Translations under genes and position numbers: made by a program | From: Acidobacteriota bacterium | GTDB lineage: Bacteria > Acidobacteriota > Terriglobia > Terriglobales > Acidobacteriaceae | Assembly: GCA_021778845.1 (NCBI GenBank) | Contig: JAJYBU010000004.1 | Span: 1 to 64,000 of the forward strand | Direction: 5' to 3' | DNA length: 64,000 nucleotides | Notes under the pieces: generated by a model | The model's input: only the letters and a program-made list of their open reading frames with translations | The model's database searches: none | Told to the model about the DNA's origin: nothing | In this document: piece by piece, positions 33,658 to 42,689 of the stretch | Position numbering within the stretch: position 1 is the stretch's first letter | Layout: each line of letters opens with the position of its first letter

Positions 33658-34311
33658 GGTGTGCCTCCGGGAGATGCCTGCTGTGTCTACGGGCAAGATG
33701 GGGATTATGTTCCCACAGGTTGCCCTGGGCGAGACCGGGCTGTAAGCCCCACCCCCCTCCCCCCCATGACTTTTCGACTCAAAGTCTTGAACTGGTTAGA
33801 GTTGGGATCGGACTTATGGCGGTCTGGAGGGCTGCGGGCTGCCAGAGGCCGGACCGTTCGGTGTCTGTCAGGCCGTTGGCCAGCTTGTACGGTGCTCTTT
33901 GACTCGATGCAGTGGAGTGGCGGATCTAATTAAATTCTAGTCCTTTGGCTGGGTAACTATGCCAGGTTGATGGAAGAGAAATCGGCAATAAATATAAGGG
34001 TTTTGGGCGGTTACGGATGTTGTGGGGGGGTTGACAGGTGATTTCTGGGCTGTTTTTGCGGGGGGCTGGGCAGATTTATTTTTGGATCGCGGAAGTGCAG
34101 GCGACGGCCCAGGGCTGAAGCCCCCTGCTAATCCGATGGAACAGGCAACGGCAAGAGCAACGGCAACGGCAAGAACAACGGCAACGGCAAGAGCAACGGC
34201 AGAAACTGGTCCTTCTCCCGACCACCCCAGCGCGACAAAACGCTCGCCAGGGAACGGGTTTGGCGAAGGACGACAAGCGTAGGTAGAAGGTGGGCAGAGG
34301 TAGGGGTGGGG
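33658..34311. other. Intergenic region with repeats, no supported gene
   Basis: This 650-base gap holds C-rich and G-rich tracts (33748-33765, 34023-34030), two copies of short GGGCTGAAGCCC-like palindromic sequence (around 33738 and 34112) and the tandem repeat at 34142-34203. A plus-strand frame 34022-34282 is simply the translation of these repeats. No promoter stands out. Confidence 0.5.
34142..34203. repeat. Tandem repeat, ~18-base period (AACGGCAACGGCAAGARC)
   Basis: The units AACGGCAAGAGC, AACGGCAACGGCAAGAAC, AACGGCAACGGCAAGAGC and AACGGC follow one another without spacers. The internal sub-period is six bases (GGCAAC/GGCAAG). It is a simple minisatellite, not a CRISPR, as there are no unique spacers. 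Confidence 0.8.
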
Positions 34312-35553
34312 TTATTTGCCCTGATAGGGGGTTTGGAGGTATTTGCGGGCGGCTTCGGCCTGGGTCTGGTCGCCGCCGGGGCTGAGGACCAGGTGGTACA
34401 TGTGGGTGGCCTCGCTGCGCTGGTGGAGGAGGTCGTACATCTGGCCGGCACTTAGTTCGGCACGCTTACGGAGCCAGTCGCTGGAGTTTGGCTGGGTGGC
34501 GGCCTGGGTGTAACCGTAGGCTGCGTCCTGAATCATGTTGTAGCCGCGCTCGGTGTCGGCCATGCCGAACCAGGCGAGTTCGAGGCGGGGATCGACGAAG
34601 TAGCTGGGCTTGCGGGTGTCGGCGATGACCTCTTTATAGGCGGCGATGGCGGGAAGGCCCTGACCTTGATCCTTGAGCAGGTTGGCGACTTCGAGGCAGA
34701 AGAGATAGTTGTGGGGATACTGCTGGGCGAGGCCGCGCTGAACGGTAAGGGCTTCGGGGTAGCGGGCGTCGTGACGAAGGAAGAGGGAGAGGATGGTGCG
34801 GGATTCAATGGGGGTGACGGTGCCGAGGGCGGCAGCCTTCTGGAGATCGGCGATGCCCTGCTGCTTGTTGCCGCCGATGCCCATGAAGCCGACGATGAAA
34901 CGGAGCCAGCCGGGGAGACTGGCGACGGCGAAGCGCTGGATGCCGACGGCCATCCAGGCGTCGGCGTAGAGAGGATCGATCTTGAGGGCGGCTTCGGAGT
35001 CGTTGCGGGCGGCGAAGCCCTGGCGGGCGGCGGCGGCGTAGGAGTGGTCGACGAGGGTGATGAAGACGGCGTGCATCCCTTTGGCGTAGCCGCGGGCGAA
35101 GTAGGCGTCGGCGTCGTTGGGGTTGGCGGCGATCTCGGCGTCGGCGAGATGGATGACGTTGGCGGTGAGGTACTCGATGCGGTCGCGGGTGACCTTCGGG
35201 ACATCGACCTCGCGTTTGACGGTGAGGAAGCTGTTGTGCGCGTAGTAGGTGGTGTCGAGTAGATCCTGGTTGTAGAGCTCGCGGAACATGACCGTGGTGA
35301 GGAGGTAGTTCGAGGCCATGGGGTCGTTGGGATGATCGAGGGCGATCTGCTCCTGGATCTTGAGCGCAGCGTCAAAGTTGAGGTTGTAGAAGAGTTGCAG
35401 GGACTGGTGAACCTGCGGGGTGAGATTGAGTGGGTCAGTGTGGAGAATGGGCTGGGCGGCGTGGAGCCCGGCGGAGGGCAGGAGCAGAACGGCGAGAAAC
35501 AGGTTCAGAAACGATGGTCGGAGCCTGCTGAGATTCCTGGTTCTTGGGGGCAA
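34312..35553 (-). CDS. Exported tetratricopeptide-repeat protein
   Basis: A TTG start at 35553 (reads LPPRTRNLSRLRPSF, preceded by GGAGG ten bases upstream) gives 413 residues. The signal peptide (LFLAVLLLPSAGLHAAQ) is followed by TPR-like helices throughout, for example NFDAALKIQEQIALDHPNDP, DADAYFARGYAKGMHAVF and DPLYADAWMAVGIQRFA. The function is unknown; such proteins scaffold envelope complexes. The coding strand is very C-rich, like the PIG-L gene. It is divergent from the small CcmI-like gene. Confidence 0.8.
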   Translation of the reverse strand: MPPRTRNLSRLRPSFLNLFLAVLLLPSAGLHAAQPILHTDPLNLTPQVHQSLQLFYNLNFDAALKIQEQIALDHPNDPMASNYLLTTVMFRELYNQDLLDTTYYAHNSFLTVKREVDVPKVTRDRIEYLTANVIHLADAEIAANPNDADAYFARGYAKGMHAVFITLVDHSYAAAARQGFAARNDSEAALKIDPLYADAWMAVGIQRFAVASLPGWLRFIVGFMGIGGNKQQGIADLQKAAALGTVTPIESRTILSLFLRHDARYPEALTVQRGLAQQYPHNYLFCLEVANLLKDQGQGLPAIAAYKEVIADTRKPSYFVDPRLELAWFGMADTERGYNMIQDAAYGYTQAATQPNSSDWLRKRAELSAGQMYDLLHQRSEATHMYHLVLSPGGDQTQAEAARKYLQTPYQGK

Positions 35554-35761
35554 TGCGTTGGTTCCTCCCGATCGGCGCCGGCCGCGAGCCGACGGAGATA
35601 GACTATACCTTTGATGCGAGAACGGCGCGAAGACGTGGAGGATTTCGGGCCAAGTTCGTGGCTGGGATTGTGACGGGGATTGTGGCTGGGTGATGTAATC
35701 AGGATCACAAACGCGGCGGCGGACAGGGCGTACGATTACCGTAGATGGTTTTGGAGGCGTG

Positions 35762-36034
35762 ATGGATTTGCAGACTGTACTTCCGCTGGTGGCGTTGACG
35801 ATCGGCTGCCTGGCATATATTTTCTGGCCGCAGGAGCAGGTGGTGGCGCCGGTGGAGAAGACGCGGCTGGATTATTTACAGGAGCGCAAGGAAGTGGTCT
35901 ATGACAATCTGCGCGACCTGAACTTTGAGTTTCGCGCCGGCAAGTACCCCGAGGATGATTACACCCGGCAGCGCGAGGGGTTGGAGCAGGAAGCCGCCAA
36001 GGTGGTGTCTGAGATGGAGACGCTGGGCGGGTAA
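35762..36034 (+). CDS. Small membrane-anchored protein with CcmI-like helical segment
   Basis: ATG 35762 has GGAGG five bases upstream (a GTG lies three bases before it). The 90-residue product has one N-terminal membrane helix (LPLVALTIGCLAYIFW). It then has an amphipathic helix with YLQERKEVVYDNLRDLNFEF and RAGKYPEDDY, resembling the N-terminal region of cytochrome c maturation factor CcmI (leader R-x-x-L-L-x-x-L-x-x-L-x-x-D-x-x-x-G-K-x-x-x-x-D-Y). The assignment is by motif only. The next gene carries a similar segment at its C-terminus. Confidence 0.65.
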   Translation: MDLQTVLPLVALTIGCLAYIFWPQEQVVAPVEKTRLDYLQERKEVVYDNLRDLNFEFRAGKYPEDDYTRQREGLEQEAAKVVSEMETLGG

Positions 36035-36167
36035 GCGCCGGGCTGGAAACAGCGTTGCAGGCTCGGCAATGTTGTCCAGTCTGGCTCGGGCATTTTGCCA
36101 GAGACGAGAGTGGGCAAACGTGGCGAGGATCACAATTCCGGATCATTTTCTAACGTATTCTTAGGAC

Positions 36168-37523
36168 GTGCACGCATTGAATCGAATTCTCCGCAGCCTC
36201 TCCGCCTTGTTGATCTTCCTTCCCGTAGCCGCTCTGGCGTCAGCGCCTGTGACCGGTACGGTGACCAACCGCACGACCGGCAAACCAGCGGCCGGCGATG
36301 ACGTGACACTGCTGAACCTGGTGCAGGGGATGCAGGAAGTTGCGCACGCGACGACCGATGCCAAGGGACAGTTTTCGCTGGCGACGATCGACGGCGGGCA
36401 GTACCTGCTGCGGGTGACGCACGATATGGCGACGTACTACCAGTCGGTGCCGGCGGGGACGCAGAAGGTGGACGTGGATGTGTACAGCTCGAGCGCGAAG
36501 GTGGCCGGAGTGAGCACCGAGGTGCTGATGCTCCGCGCTCAGACCGATGCGAGTGGAGCGAACCTGAATGTGACTGAAGATTTCGTGGTCAAGAACGACT
36601 CCAAGCCGCCGATGACGCAGTACTCGAAGGAGCCGTTCAATTTGTACCTGCCTGCGGGTGCGGTGGTGGAGGCTACGGCGGCCAGGGGACCCAATGGGAT
36701 GCCCACGGCGGAAGACCTGAAACCGCTCACGGAGAAGAACCTGTATACCGTGATGTTCCCGATTCGGCCGGGCGAGACGCAGATCGAGGTGGCGTACCAC
36801 ATCCCCTACACGGGGAGCTTGAAGATGAGCTTGAAGATGGCGGGGCAGACGGATATGTTCGCCGTCAGCATGCCGAAGAGCATGACGTTCACGGCGGGGT
36901 CGGATGGGCAGTTTATTCCGGCGAACGGCGATGCGAACGCGCTGACGTATGTGGCGCGGGGCTTGAAGACGGGCGAAGCGGTGGCGTTCAGTGTTGGCGG
37001 AAGCGGGCAGTTGCCGAGGGACACGCAGGGTTCGGACCAGAGCGGGCAGGCCGGGCAGGGACAGCAGGGAATGGGCGACGGAAGTGGTGCGAGCGGGCAG
37101 GACAATGCTCCGGGAAAAGGGCTGGGCAATCCGCTGGATCCGAATGGGACGCATGAGCCGCTCTCGACCAAGTACAAGTGGTGGATTCTGGGCGGGCTGG
37201 GCCTGATCCTCGTGGCGGCGGCAGGGATTCTGCTGCGCAAGCCAGCGGTGGCTCCGGTGGTGGCCGTTGCGGCGACTCCGGGTGCGAGAGCTGCGGGCGC
37301 GAGTTCCCTGCCGGCGGCAGCCGCGACCGGTGCGGGACGGCAGGCGCAGGTGCTGCAGGTGCTGAAGGACGAGCTGTTCGGGCTCGAGACCGAACGCTTG
37401 CAGGGACACATCAATGAGACGGATTACGCGCAGAGCAAGGCCGCGATTGAACTGATTCTGCGGCGTGCACTGGCTCGCAGTACGGGTGCGGGAAGTGTTC
37501 CGCCTACTGGCTCCGCCGCATAG
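36168..37523 (+). CDS. Exported carboxypeptidase-regulatory-like domain protein with C-terminal anchor
   Basis: A signal peptide (LSALLIFLPVAALASA) leads into a carboxypeptidase-regulatory/CnaB-like beta domain (APVTGTVTNRTTGKPAAGDD, GGQYLLRVTHDM, ~26-100), then an unassigned beta-rich region to ~275. A Gly/Gln/Ser-rich linker follows, then one membrane helix (WWILGGLGLILVAAAGILL). A cytoplasmic tail has LKDELFGLETERLQGHINET and DYAQSKAAIELILRR, which resembles the preceding small protein. The start is either GTG 36168 or TTG 36177; the AGGA at 36163 fits TTG 36177 better. The function is unknown; it may be a partner of the upstream gene. Confidence 0.7.
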   Translation: MHALNRILRSLSALLIFLPVAALASAPVTGTVTNRTTGKPAAGDDVTLLNLVQGMQEVAHATTDAKGQFSLATIDGGQYLLRVTHDMATYYQSVPAGTQKVDVDVYSSSAKVAGVSTEVLMLRAQTDASGANLNVTEDFVVKNDSKPPMTQYSKEPFNLYLPAGAVVEATAARGPNGMPTAEDLKPLTEKNLYTVMFPIRPGETQIEVAYHIPYTGSLKMSLKMAGQTDMFAVSMPKSMTFTAGSDGQFIPANGDANALTYVARGLKTGEAVAFSVGGSGQLPRDTQGSDQSGQAGQGQQGMGDGSGASGQDNAPGKGLGNPLDPNGTHEPLSTKYKWWILGGLGLILVAAAGILLRKPAVAPVVAVAATPGARAAGASSLPAAAATGAGRQAQVLQVLKDELFGLETERLQGHINETDYAQSKAAIELILRRALARSTGAGSVPPTGSAA

Positions 37524-37531
37524 GCGGAGCC
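37509..37531. terminator. Hairpin at the end of the carboxypeptidase-regulatory-like gene
   Basis: GGCTCCGCC - GCATA - GGCGGAGCC spans the stop codon at 37521-37523. No T-run follows, so its role as a terminator is doubtful. Confidence 0.4.
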
Positions 37532-37598
37532 GTTGGATTACCCGCTCCGCGCACTAACCGGCCATCATTGGCCACGGCCACGACATCACTGAGACTCC

Positions 37599-38099
37599 AT
37601 GACCACTGTCTTTCGTATCATCCGATTGTTCGCGCTGGCCATCTGGGTGGGCGGGCTGGTGTTCTTCGGTTTTGTCGCGGCAATCGCGTTCAAGGCGCTG
37701 CCGAGTGCGCATGACGCCGGACTGGTGGTGCGCGGATCGCTGATCTCACTGCACCACATCGGGATGGTCGCTGGACTGATCTATATGGTGTTCACGCTGG
37801 CGCTGCTGGCGACGCAGCGGGATACGCATCCCATCCGCGCGGCCGAGTTGGTGCTGGTGATCGCGATGCTGGTGATGACGGGATACTCGGAGTTTTCGAT
37901 CATTCCGAGAATGGAGGCAGACCGGATGTCGGTGGGTGGGGACATCACGACGGCGCCGGTGGATTCGGCGGTGCGGGAACACTTTGAACAGTTGCACAAG
38001 GTGTCGGTGCGGGTAGAGGCGGCGGTGCTGTTCGAGGGACTGCTGCTGCTGGGGATGGCGTCCATCCATGGGCGCGATGACTTCGACCGGTTTGCGTAA
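37599..38099 (+). CDS. DUF4149 (TMEM205-like) membrane protein
   Basis: This 166-residue protein has four membrane helices: FRIIRLFALAIWVGGLVFFG, then IGMVAGLIYMVFTLALLA, LVLVIAMLVMTGYS, and a C-terminal VEAAVLFEGLLLLGMAS. The conserved ISLHHIGM and FxxLHxxS (FEQLHKVSVR) motifs are typical of DUF4149. The function is unknown in bacteria. It stands alone downstream of the carboxypeptidase-regulatory-like gene. Confidence 0.85.
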   Translation: MTTVFRIIRLFALAIWVGGLVFFGFVAAIAFKALPSAHDAGLVVRGSLISLHHIGMVAGLIYMVFTLALLATQRDTHPIRAAELVLVIAMLVMTGYSEFSIIPRMEADRMSVGGDITTAPVDSAVREHFEQLHKVSVRVEAAVLFEGLLLLGMASIHGRDDFDRFA

Positions 38100-38266
38100 G
38101 ACGCTCGCGCCGGAGATGTTTGCGTGAGATAGGCGACGGGCTTGTTCGGCTGAGCGGAATGGTGCTCGCCGGAGAGATTCAAGGACACGTTTCGCATGGA
38201 GTTCTGAGGCCTGGGGACGGTGAGTGTGCAGCCCACGCGATGCTGTGTTTTGACTAGAATCAAGGG

Positions 38267-39412
38267 ATGACATCCAGCGAGAAAGCAGCGCACAAAGTGG
38301 ACACTTCAGCTTCGGTCGAATCATGGCTGGTCGCGGCGGGACGGAATAGCACGCCGGGTTCGCCGCTCAATGTGCCGCTGTACCCGGCATCGAACTTCGT
38401 GCTGGGGGGGCAGCGTGCGTATGCGCGCGGCGATAGCACGCCGGGATGGGAGGCGCTTGAGGAGATCGTCGGCGGACTGGACGGCGGATCTTCGCTCTTG
38501 TTCGCTTCGGGGATGGCGGCCGTGGCGGCGGTATTTGAACAGCTTCCCACGGGCTCGGTGATTGCGTTGCCCGATGACTGCTACCAGGGGGCCACGGGAC
38601 TAGCGCGTGCCGGAGAACGCCGTGGCCGCTGGACCGTGAAGCGGCTGGCTACCACCGACACCGCAGGCTGGATCAAGATGTGCGAGGTGGCTGACCTGAT
38701 CTGGCTGGAGTCACCGTCGAACCCGCTGCTTAACGTGGCGGACGTGGACATTATTTGCGCTGCTCCGCGGAAGCGTGGAGCGATTCTGGGCGTGGACAAT
38801 ACGTTCGCAACGCCGCTCAATCAACGTCCGCTGGCGTTGGGAGCGGACGTGGCGGTGCAGTCGGCGACTAAGTTTATCGGTGGACACTCGGACCTGCTCG
38901 GGGGCGTGGTGAGCGTGCGCGATGCGAACCTGCTGGCGGGGCTGCAGGAGGCTCGCGACCTCGCGGGAGCAACGCCGGGCACGCTCGAAGCATTTCTGGC
39001 GGTACGCGGGGTGCGGACGCTGGCGATCCGCCTGGAGCGAGCGCAAAGCAACGCGATGGTACTTGCTGAGAAGCTGTCGCGGCACCCGAATGTCTCACTG
39101 ACGCGCTATCCGGGGCTGGCATCGCACCCGACGTATGAAGCGGCTCGGCGCCAACTGAAAGGCTTCGGCACGATTATCTCCTTCGATGTGCGCGGCGGAG
39201 CTGCCGCGGCCGATGCTGTGTGCCGCGGACTCAAGCTGATCCAACATGCGACGAGCCTGGGGGCCGTGGAGTCCACGATTGAACGGCGAGCCTGCATTCA
39301 TGGACAGGAGCACCTGCCGCCGAGCCTGCTGCGGCTGAGCGTCGGCATTGAGGCCGTGGACGACCTGTGGGCGGATCTGGATCGCGTGCTGCGGCAACCG
39401 ATCCCGGCGTGA
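38267..39412 (+). CDS. Cys/Met metabolism PLP-dependent enzyme (cystathionine gamma-synthase/lyase family)
   Basis: This 381-residue fold-type I PLP enzyme has SSLLFASGMAAVAAVFEQL for cofactor phosphate binding, LIWLESPSNPLLNVADV, DNTFATPLNQRPLALGADV, and the PLP lysine K202 in SATKFIGGHSD. The C-terminal SVGIEAVDDLWADLDRVL is family-typical. The family includes transsulfuration enzymes that act on O-acylhomoserine or cystathionine. Sequence alone does not separate synthase, lyase or sulfhydrylase here. A terminator lies about 150 bases downstream. No SAM riboswitch is visible upstream. Confidence 0.88.
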   Translation: MTSSEKAAHKVDTSASVESWLVAAGRNSTPGSPLNVPLYPASNFVLGGQRAYARGDSTPGWEALEEIVGGLDGGSSLLFASGMAAVAAVFEQLPTGSVIALPDDCYQGATGLARAGERRGRWTVKRLATTDTAGWIKMCEVADLIWLESPSNPLLNVADVDIICAAPRKRGAILGVDNTFATPLNQRPLALGADVAVQSATKFIGGHSDLLGGVVSVRDANLLAGLQEARDLAGATPGTLEAFLAVRGVRTLAIRLERAQSNAMVLAEKLSRHPNVSLTRYPGLASHPTYEAARRQLKGFGTIISFDVRGGAAAADAVCRGLKLIQHATSLGAVESTIERRACIHGQEHLPPSLLRLSVGIEAVDDLWADLDRVLRQPIPA

Positions 39413-39560
39413 GGCACCCGCACTGCCCGGGGACCTGAGCGGCGAAGCCAAAGGCTCGTCCGTCGTGCCTAAATATGGTCTCTGCGGCACGTTTTGTCAC
39501 CGGCGAGATGCGGCCTGCCGGGACCGCAAGTGTTTGGGTTGAGAGAGTTTTGGGGTTAAG

Positions 39561-39604
39561 CACAATGGGCCGCTGGGGGGTGCCAGCGGGCCCATTGTTT
39601 TCAG
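39561..39604 (+). terminator. Intrinsic terminator between the PLP enzyme and alcohol dehydrogenase genes
   Basis: ACAATGGGCCGCTGG - GGGGTG - CCAGCGGGCCCATTGT has one bulge and is followed by TTTTC. The rest of the 437-base gap 39413-39849 shows no gene. Confidence 0.75.
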
Positions 39605-39849
39605 ATCGCGCCTCCTATCAAGGGATGCGACCGGTGGGGGGTCGTCCCGACCAGAGGCGCTTTCTGATTATTACATAACCCGGCTGAAGTGGGGCCTGTG
39701 GAAGTTCAAAAATTGCGGCGGGATTCGGTACTATAAGGTCATAGACGGAAAACGTGCTCAACCCCGGCCGGCATCTCAGCAGGAGATTCCATAAGGGGCA
39801 GATCTATTGCCGTACTGCAACAGATGCAAGAGAATTGAGGACCACTCGC

Positions 39850-40857
39850 ATGCCAGAGATACGCGGACTCGCCGCCCACGCTGCCGGAGCACAACTGCTG
39901 ACCTACAAGTATCAGGTGGGAGAGCTTGGGCCGCATGAGGTCGAGGTCAGGATCAGCCATTGCGGAGTGTGCCATTCGGACATTCACCTGATCGACAACG
40001 ACTGGGGGATGAGCAAGTACCCGTTTATTCCGGGGCACGAGATTGTGGGGACGGTGACGGGCGTGGGGTCGGCGGTGATGGACCGGACGGTGGGCGAGCG
40101 GGTGGGGATCGGCTGGCAGGCGGACTCGTGCGGGATCTGCGAGTGGTGCCGGCAGGGGGATGAACACCTGTGCGCGAAGGCGCAGCCAACCTGCATTGGG
40201 CGCAATGGCGGCTATGCGGACGCGGTGCGGGTGAATGCGCGGTTTGCGATCCCGGTGCCCGAGGTGCTGGAGAGCGAAAACGTGGCTCCGCTGCTGTGCG
40301 CTGGCATTACGGTGTATAGCCCGCTGCGGAACCTGCTGGCGCGGCCTTCGTCGCGGGTGGGCGTGGTCGGGATTGGCGGGCTGGGACACCTTGGATTGCA
40401 GTTTGCGCGGGCGTTCGGGTGCGAGGTGACGGCGTTTTCGTCGTCGCAGAGCAAGGAGAAGGAGGCGCGGGATCTGGGCGCGCACCACTTTGTGAATACG
40501 CGCGACAATGGCGAGTTGAAGAAGGTGGCGGGAAGCTTCGACCTGATTCTTTCGACCGCGTCGGTGGACCAGGACTTTCAGAGCTTGATTACGGCGCTGC
40601 GGCCGAAGGGGACGCTGGTGGTGCTGGGTGTGGGGCCGTCGCCGCTGCAGATTTCGGGCTTCAGCCTGATTGGCGGGCAGAAGGCGGTTGCGGGCAGCCC
40701 GTCGGGAAGCCCAAAGGACCTGCGCGAGATGCTGGATGTGGCCGCGCGGCATGGGGTGAAGGCGATCACTGAGCGGTTTGCGATGAAGGACGCGAACAAG
40801 GCTGTCGACAAGGTGAAGAAGAACCAGGTTCGGTATCGGGCGGTGCTGGCGAACTAG
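39850..40857 (+). CDS. Zinc-dependent alcohol dehydrogenase, cinnamyl-alcohol dehydrogenase type
   Basis: The start is ATG at 39850 (MPEIRGLAAHAAGAQLL) with GAGGA upstream; the extra N-terminal codons back to 39754 are not supported. Catalytic zinc motifs are CGVCHSDIHL and PGHEIVGTVTGVG. Structural-zinc cysteines are in DSCGICEWCRQGDEHLC. The Rossmann motif is VGVVGIGGLGHLGLQFA. The family oxidises or reduces aldehydes and alcohols with NAD(P)(H), and the CAD/YahK branch usually prefers NADPH. The physiological substrate cannot be read from sequence. It is a normal-length enzyme (~335 residues) that appears monocistronic. Confidence 0.9.
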   Translation: MPEIRGLAAHAAGAQLLTYKYQVGELGPHEVEVRISHCGVCHSDIHLIDNDWGMSKYPFIPGHEIVGTVTGVGSAVMDRTVGERVGIGWQADSCGICEWCRQGDEHLCAKAQPTCIGRNGGYADAVRVNARFAIPVPEVLESENVAPLLCAGITVYSPLRNLLARPSSRVGVVGIGGLGHLGLQFARAFGCEVTAFSSSQSKEKEARDLGAHHFVNTRDNGELKKVAGSFDLILSTASVDQDFQSLITALRPKGTLVVLGVGPSPLQISGFSLIGGQKAVAGSPSGSPKDLREMLDVAARHGVKAITERFAMKDANKAVDKVKKNQVRYRAVLAN

Positions 40858-40952
40858 CGGGTGCGGGCGAAGGCAAAGGCCTTGATGCAAAGGGCGCTAA
40901 GTTGGCGAAGTTTCGCTGCGTGGGAATGGAGCGTTGCGTAAGATAGCGGTTG

Positions 40953-42203
40953 ATGCGATTTGAATTGTTTATTGCCGCGAGGTATCTGCGCGCTCGAAGG
41001 CGGCAGGCCGTTGTGGGGCTGATTACGGTGATCTCCGTGGTGGGCGTGGCGGCGGGTGTGGCAGCGTTGATTATTGCGCTGGCGATTACCAATGGCATGC
41101 GGCGCGACCTGCAGGAACGGCTGGTGGGTTCGACGGCGCATGTGGAGTTGATGCGGACGGCGGGCGATGGCATACGCGACTGGCGGCCGCTGATGGCGCG
41201 GCTGGCCGAGGTGCCGCATGTGACGGCCGTGGCGCCGGGGCTGTATGGACAGGTGCTGATCTCGCGGGGAGCGCGGTCGGGTGGGGCGCTGATCAAGGGA
41301 ATCGTTCCGGGGGATGAGTTGAAGGTGGGGAACCTGTTGCAGGCGGTGCATGAGGGGTCGGCGGCTGAGTTGGCGCCGGAGACGAGTGCGGGCGCGCCGG
41401 GGAGTGCGCTGGCGCCGCCGCTGGTGATTGGCAATGAGCTGGCGATGACGCTGGGGGCGGAGGTGGGCGATACGCTGCTGGTGACCTCGCCGCAGGGAGA
41501 GCTGACGCCGCTGGGGCTGGTGCCGCGGTATCAGCGGTTTCGCGTGGTGGGAATTTTTTCGTCGGGGTTTTATCAGTACGATTCAAGCTACGCGTTCATG
41601 CGGCTGGTGGATGCGCAGCGGCTGTTCTCGGAGCCGGATCTGGTGAGTGTGATCAGCTTCAAGATTGATGATCTGTACAAGGCCGCACAGGTGGGACGGG
41701 CGATTGAGAAGGCTGCGGGGCCGGGGTTCGAGACGACGAACTGGATGGAGCAGAACCGCGAGCTGTTTCGCGCGATGAAGCTGGAGCAGGCTGTGACGTT
41801 TATTGTGCTGGCGCTGATTGTGGTGGTGGCGGCGCTGAATATTCTGATCGCGCTGACGATGATGGTGATGGAGAAGACGCGCGATATTGCCGTGATGATG
41901 AGCTTTGGCGTGACGGCGGAACAGGTGCGGAAGATTTTTCTGCTGCAGGGGCTGCTGATCTCGGCGGTGGGGACCACGCTGGGGCTGGTGCTGGGGTATG
42001 CGATGAGTATGGTGGGCTCGCACTACCGGTTTATTCACCTGGATGCGAGCGTGTACTCGATTGACTATCTGCCGTTTGCTCCGCGGCTGGTGGATGCGCT
42101 GGTGGTCGCGGGGGTGAGCCTGGGGATGAGTTTGCTGGCGACGATTTATCCTTCAAGCTCGGCGGCGAGCGTGCTGCCGGCCGAGGCGCTGCGGTATGAG
42201 TGA
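40953..42203 (+). CDS. lolC: Lipoprotein-releasing ABC transporter permease (LolC/LolE family)
   Basis: The start is ATG 40953 (MRFELFIAARYLRARRRQAV); TTG 40950 is in frame just before. The N-terminal helix is VVGLITVISVVGVAAGVAAL, followed by a large periplasmic domain, then three helices with LNILIALTMMVMEKTRDIAV and the MSFGVTAEQVRKIFLLQG coupling motif. LolC/E extract mature lipoproteins from the inner membrane for transfer to LolA, using the ATPase LolD. A lolD-like gene lies 1.2 kb downstream on the same strand but is separated by tRNA-Ser and an AhpD-like gene. No second permease gene is present. Confidence 0.9.
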   Translation: MRFELFIAARYLRARRRQAVVGLITVISVVGVAAGVAALIIALAITNGMRRDLQERLVGSTAHVELMRTAGDGIRDWRPLMARLAEVPHVTAVAPGLYGQVLISRGARSGGALIKGIVPGDELKVGNLLQAVHEGSAAELAPETSAGAPGSALAPPLVIGNELAMTLGAEVGDTLLVTSPQGELTPLGLVPRYQRFRVVGIFSSGFYQYDSSYAFMRLVDAQRLFSEPDLVSVISFKIDDLYKAAQVGRAIEKAAGPGFETTNWMEQNRELFRAMKLEQAVTFIVLALIVVVAALNILIALTMMVMEKTRDIAVMMSFGVTAEQVRKIFLLQGLLISAVGTTLGLVLGYAMSMVGSHYRFIHLDASVYSIDYLPFAPRLVDALVVAGVSLGMSLLATIYPSSSAASVLPAEALRYE

Positions 42204-42521
42204 GCGCGGGGGTGAACGGAGCCGGCGTAGGCGTTATCGGATGTAGACTCTGGCATGGCCACTTCAAGTGGATCGACTCGCACGCATCGATAGCCGCAGG
42301 CAAGGAAGCTTCCGGGACGATCCCGCAGTTCCATCCATCTGTAGATCGCGGAAAGGACTTTCCCCAAAAAATCTCGCTGCGAGCAAGCGCGGCTGGATGG
42401 CGGGAATCGGATATCCAGGAGTGAATTGAGAGCCTACCGCTGAAGTCGTAAATCACACGACGCACGGACTAGGCCCGAGGTCCTTCTGCTGCTACCCTAA
42501 AGTTGCGGCACAACCCAACGC
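42204..42521. other. Intergenic region between lolC and tRNA-Ser, no gene seen
   Basis: These 318 bases contain only short frames without family content or ribosome binding sites. The promoter of tRNA-Ser should be in the last ~60 bases, but no clear -35/-10 pair stands out. Confidence 0.5.
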
Positions 42522-42611
42522 GGAGGGATGTGTGAGTGGTTGAAACAGGCGGTCTTGAAAACCGCTTAGCCCTAACGGGCTACGGGGGTTCGAATCCCTC
42601 TCCCTCCGCCA
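42522..42611 (+). tRNA. tRNA-Ser (anticodon UGA)
   Basis: This is a class II tRNA of 90 bases. The acceptor GGAGGGA pairs with TCCCTCC. The anticodon stem GCGGT/ACCGC encloses CTTGAAA with anticodon TGA. The long variable arm is TAGCCC-TAAC-GGGCTA, and the T-arm is GGGGGTTCGAATCCCTC. The discriminator is G and CCA is encoded. Confidence 0.97.
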
Positions 42612-42647
42612 AGAACTCTTCCAATGGCATCCAAGGATGTCCCACAG

Positions 42648-42689
42648 AAAGACATAAAGCTTAGCAAATGCTAGGCTTTATGTCTTTTT
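42648..42689 (+). terminator. Strong intrinsic terminator after tRNA-Ser
   Basis: AAAGACATAAAGC-TTAGC, loop AAAT, then GCTAG-GCTTTATGTCTTT followed by TT forms a nearly perfect 19-bp stem. Imperfect direct repeats ATCCAAGGATGTCCCAC (42629) and GTCCAGAGGCGTCCACG (42692) flank it. Confidence 0.85.

Noticed and set aside
34142..34203. Candidate CRISPR array
   Set aside because: The units are contiguous with no unique spacers and the period is only 18 bases, so it is a minisatellite.
34022..34282. Plus-strand frame with Ala/Thr repeats
   Set aside because: The protein is just the translation of intergenic repeats, with no ribosome binding site or family.
38100..38266. SAM-type riboswitch upstream of the Cys/Met PLP enzyme
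   Set aside because: No conserved riboswitch core could be matched by eye in the 167-base leader.
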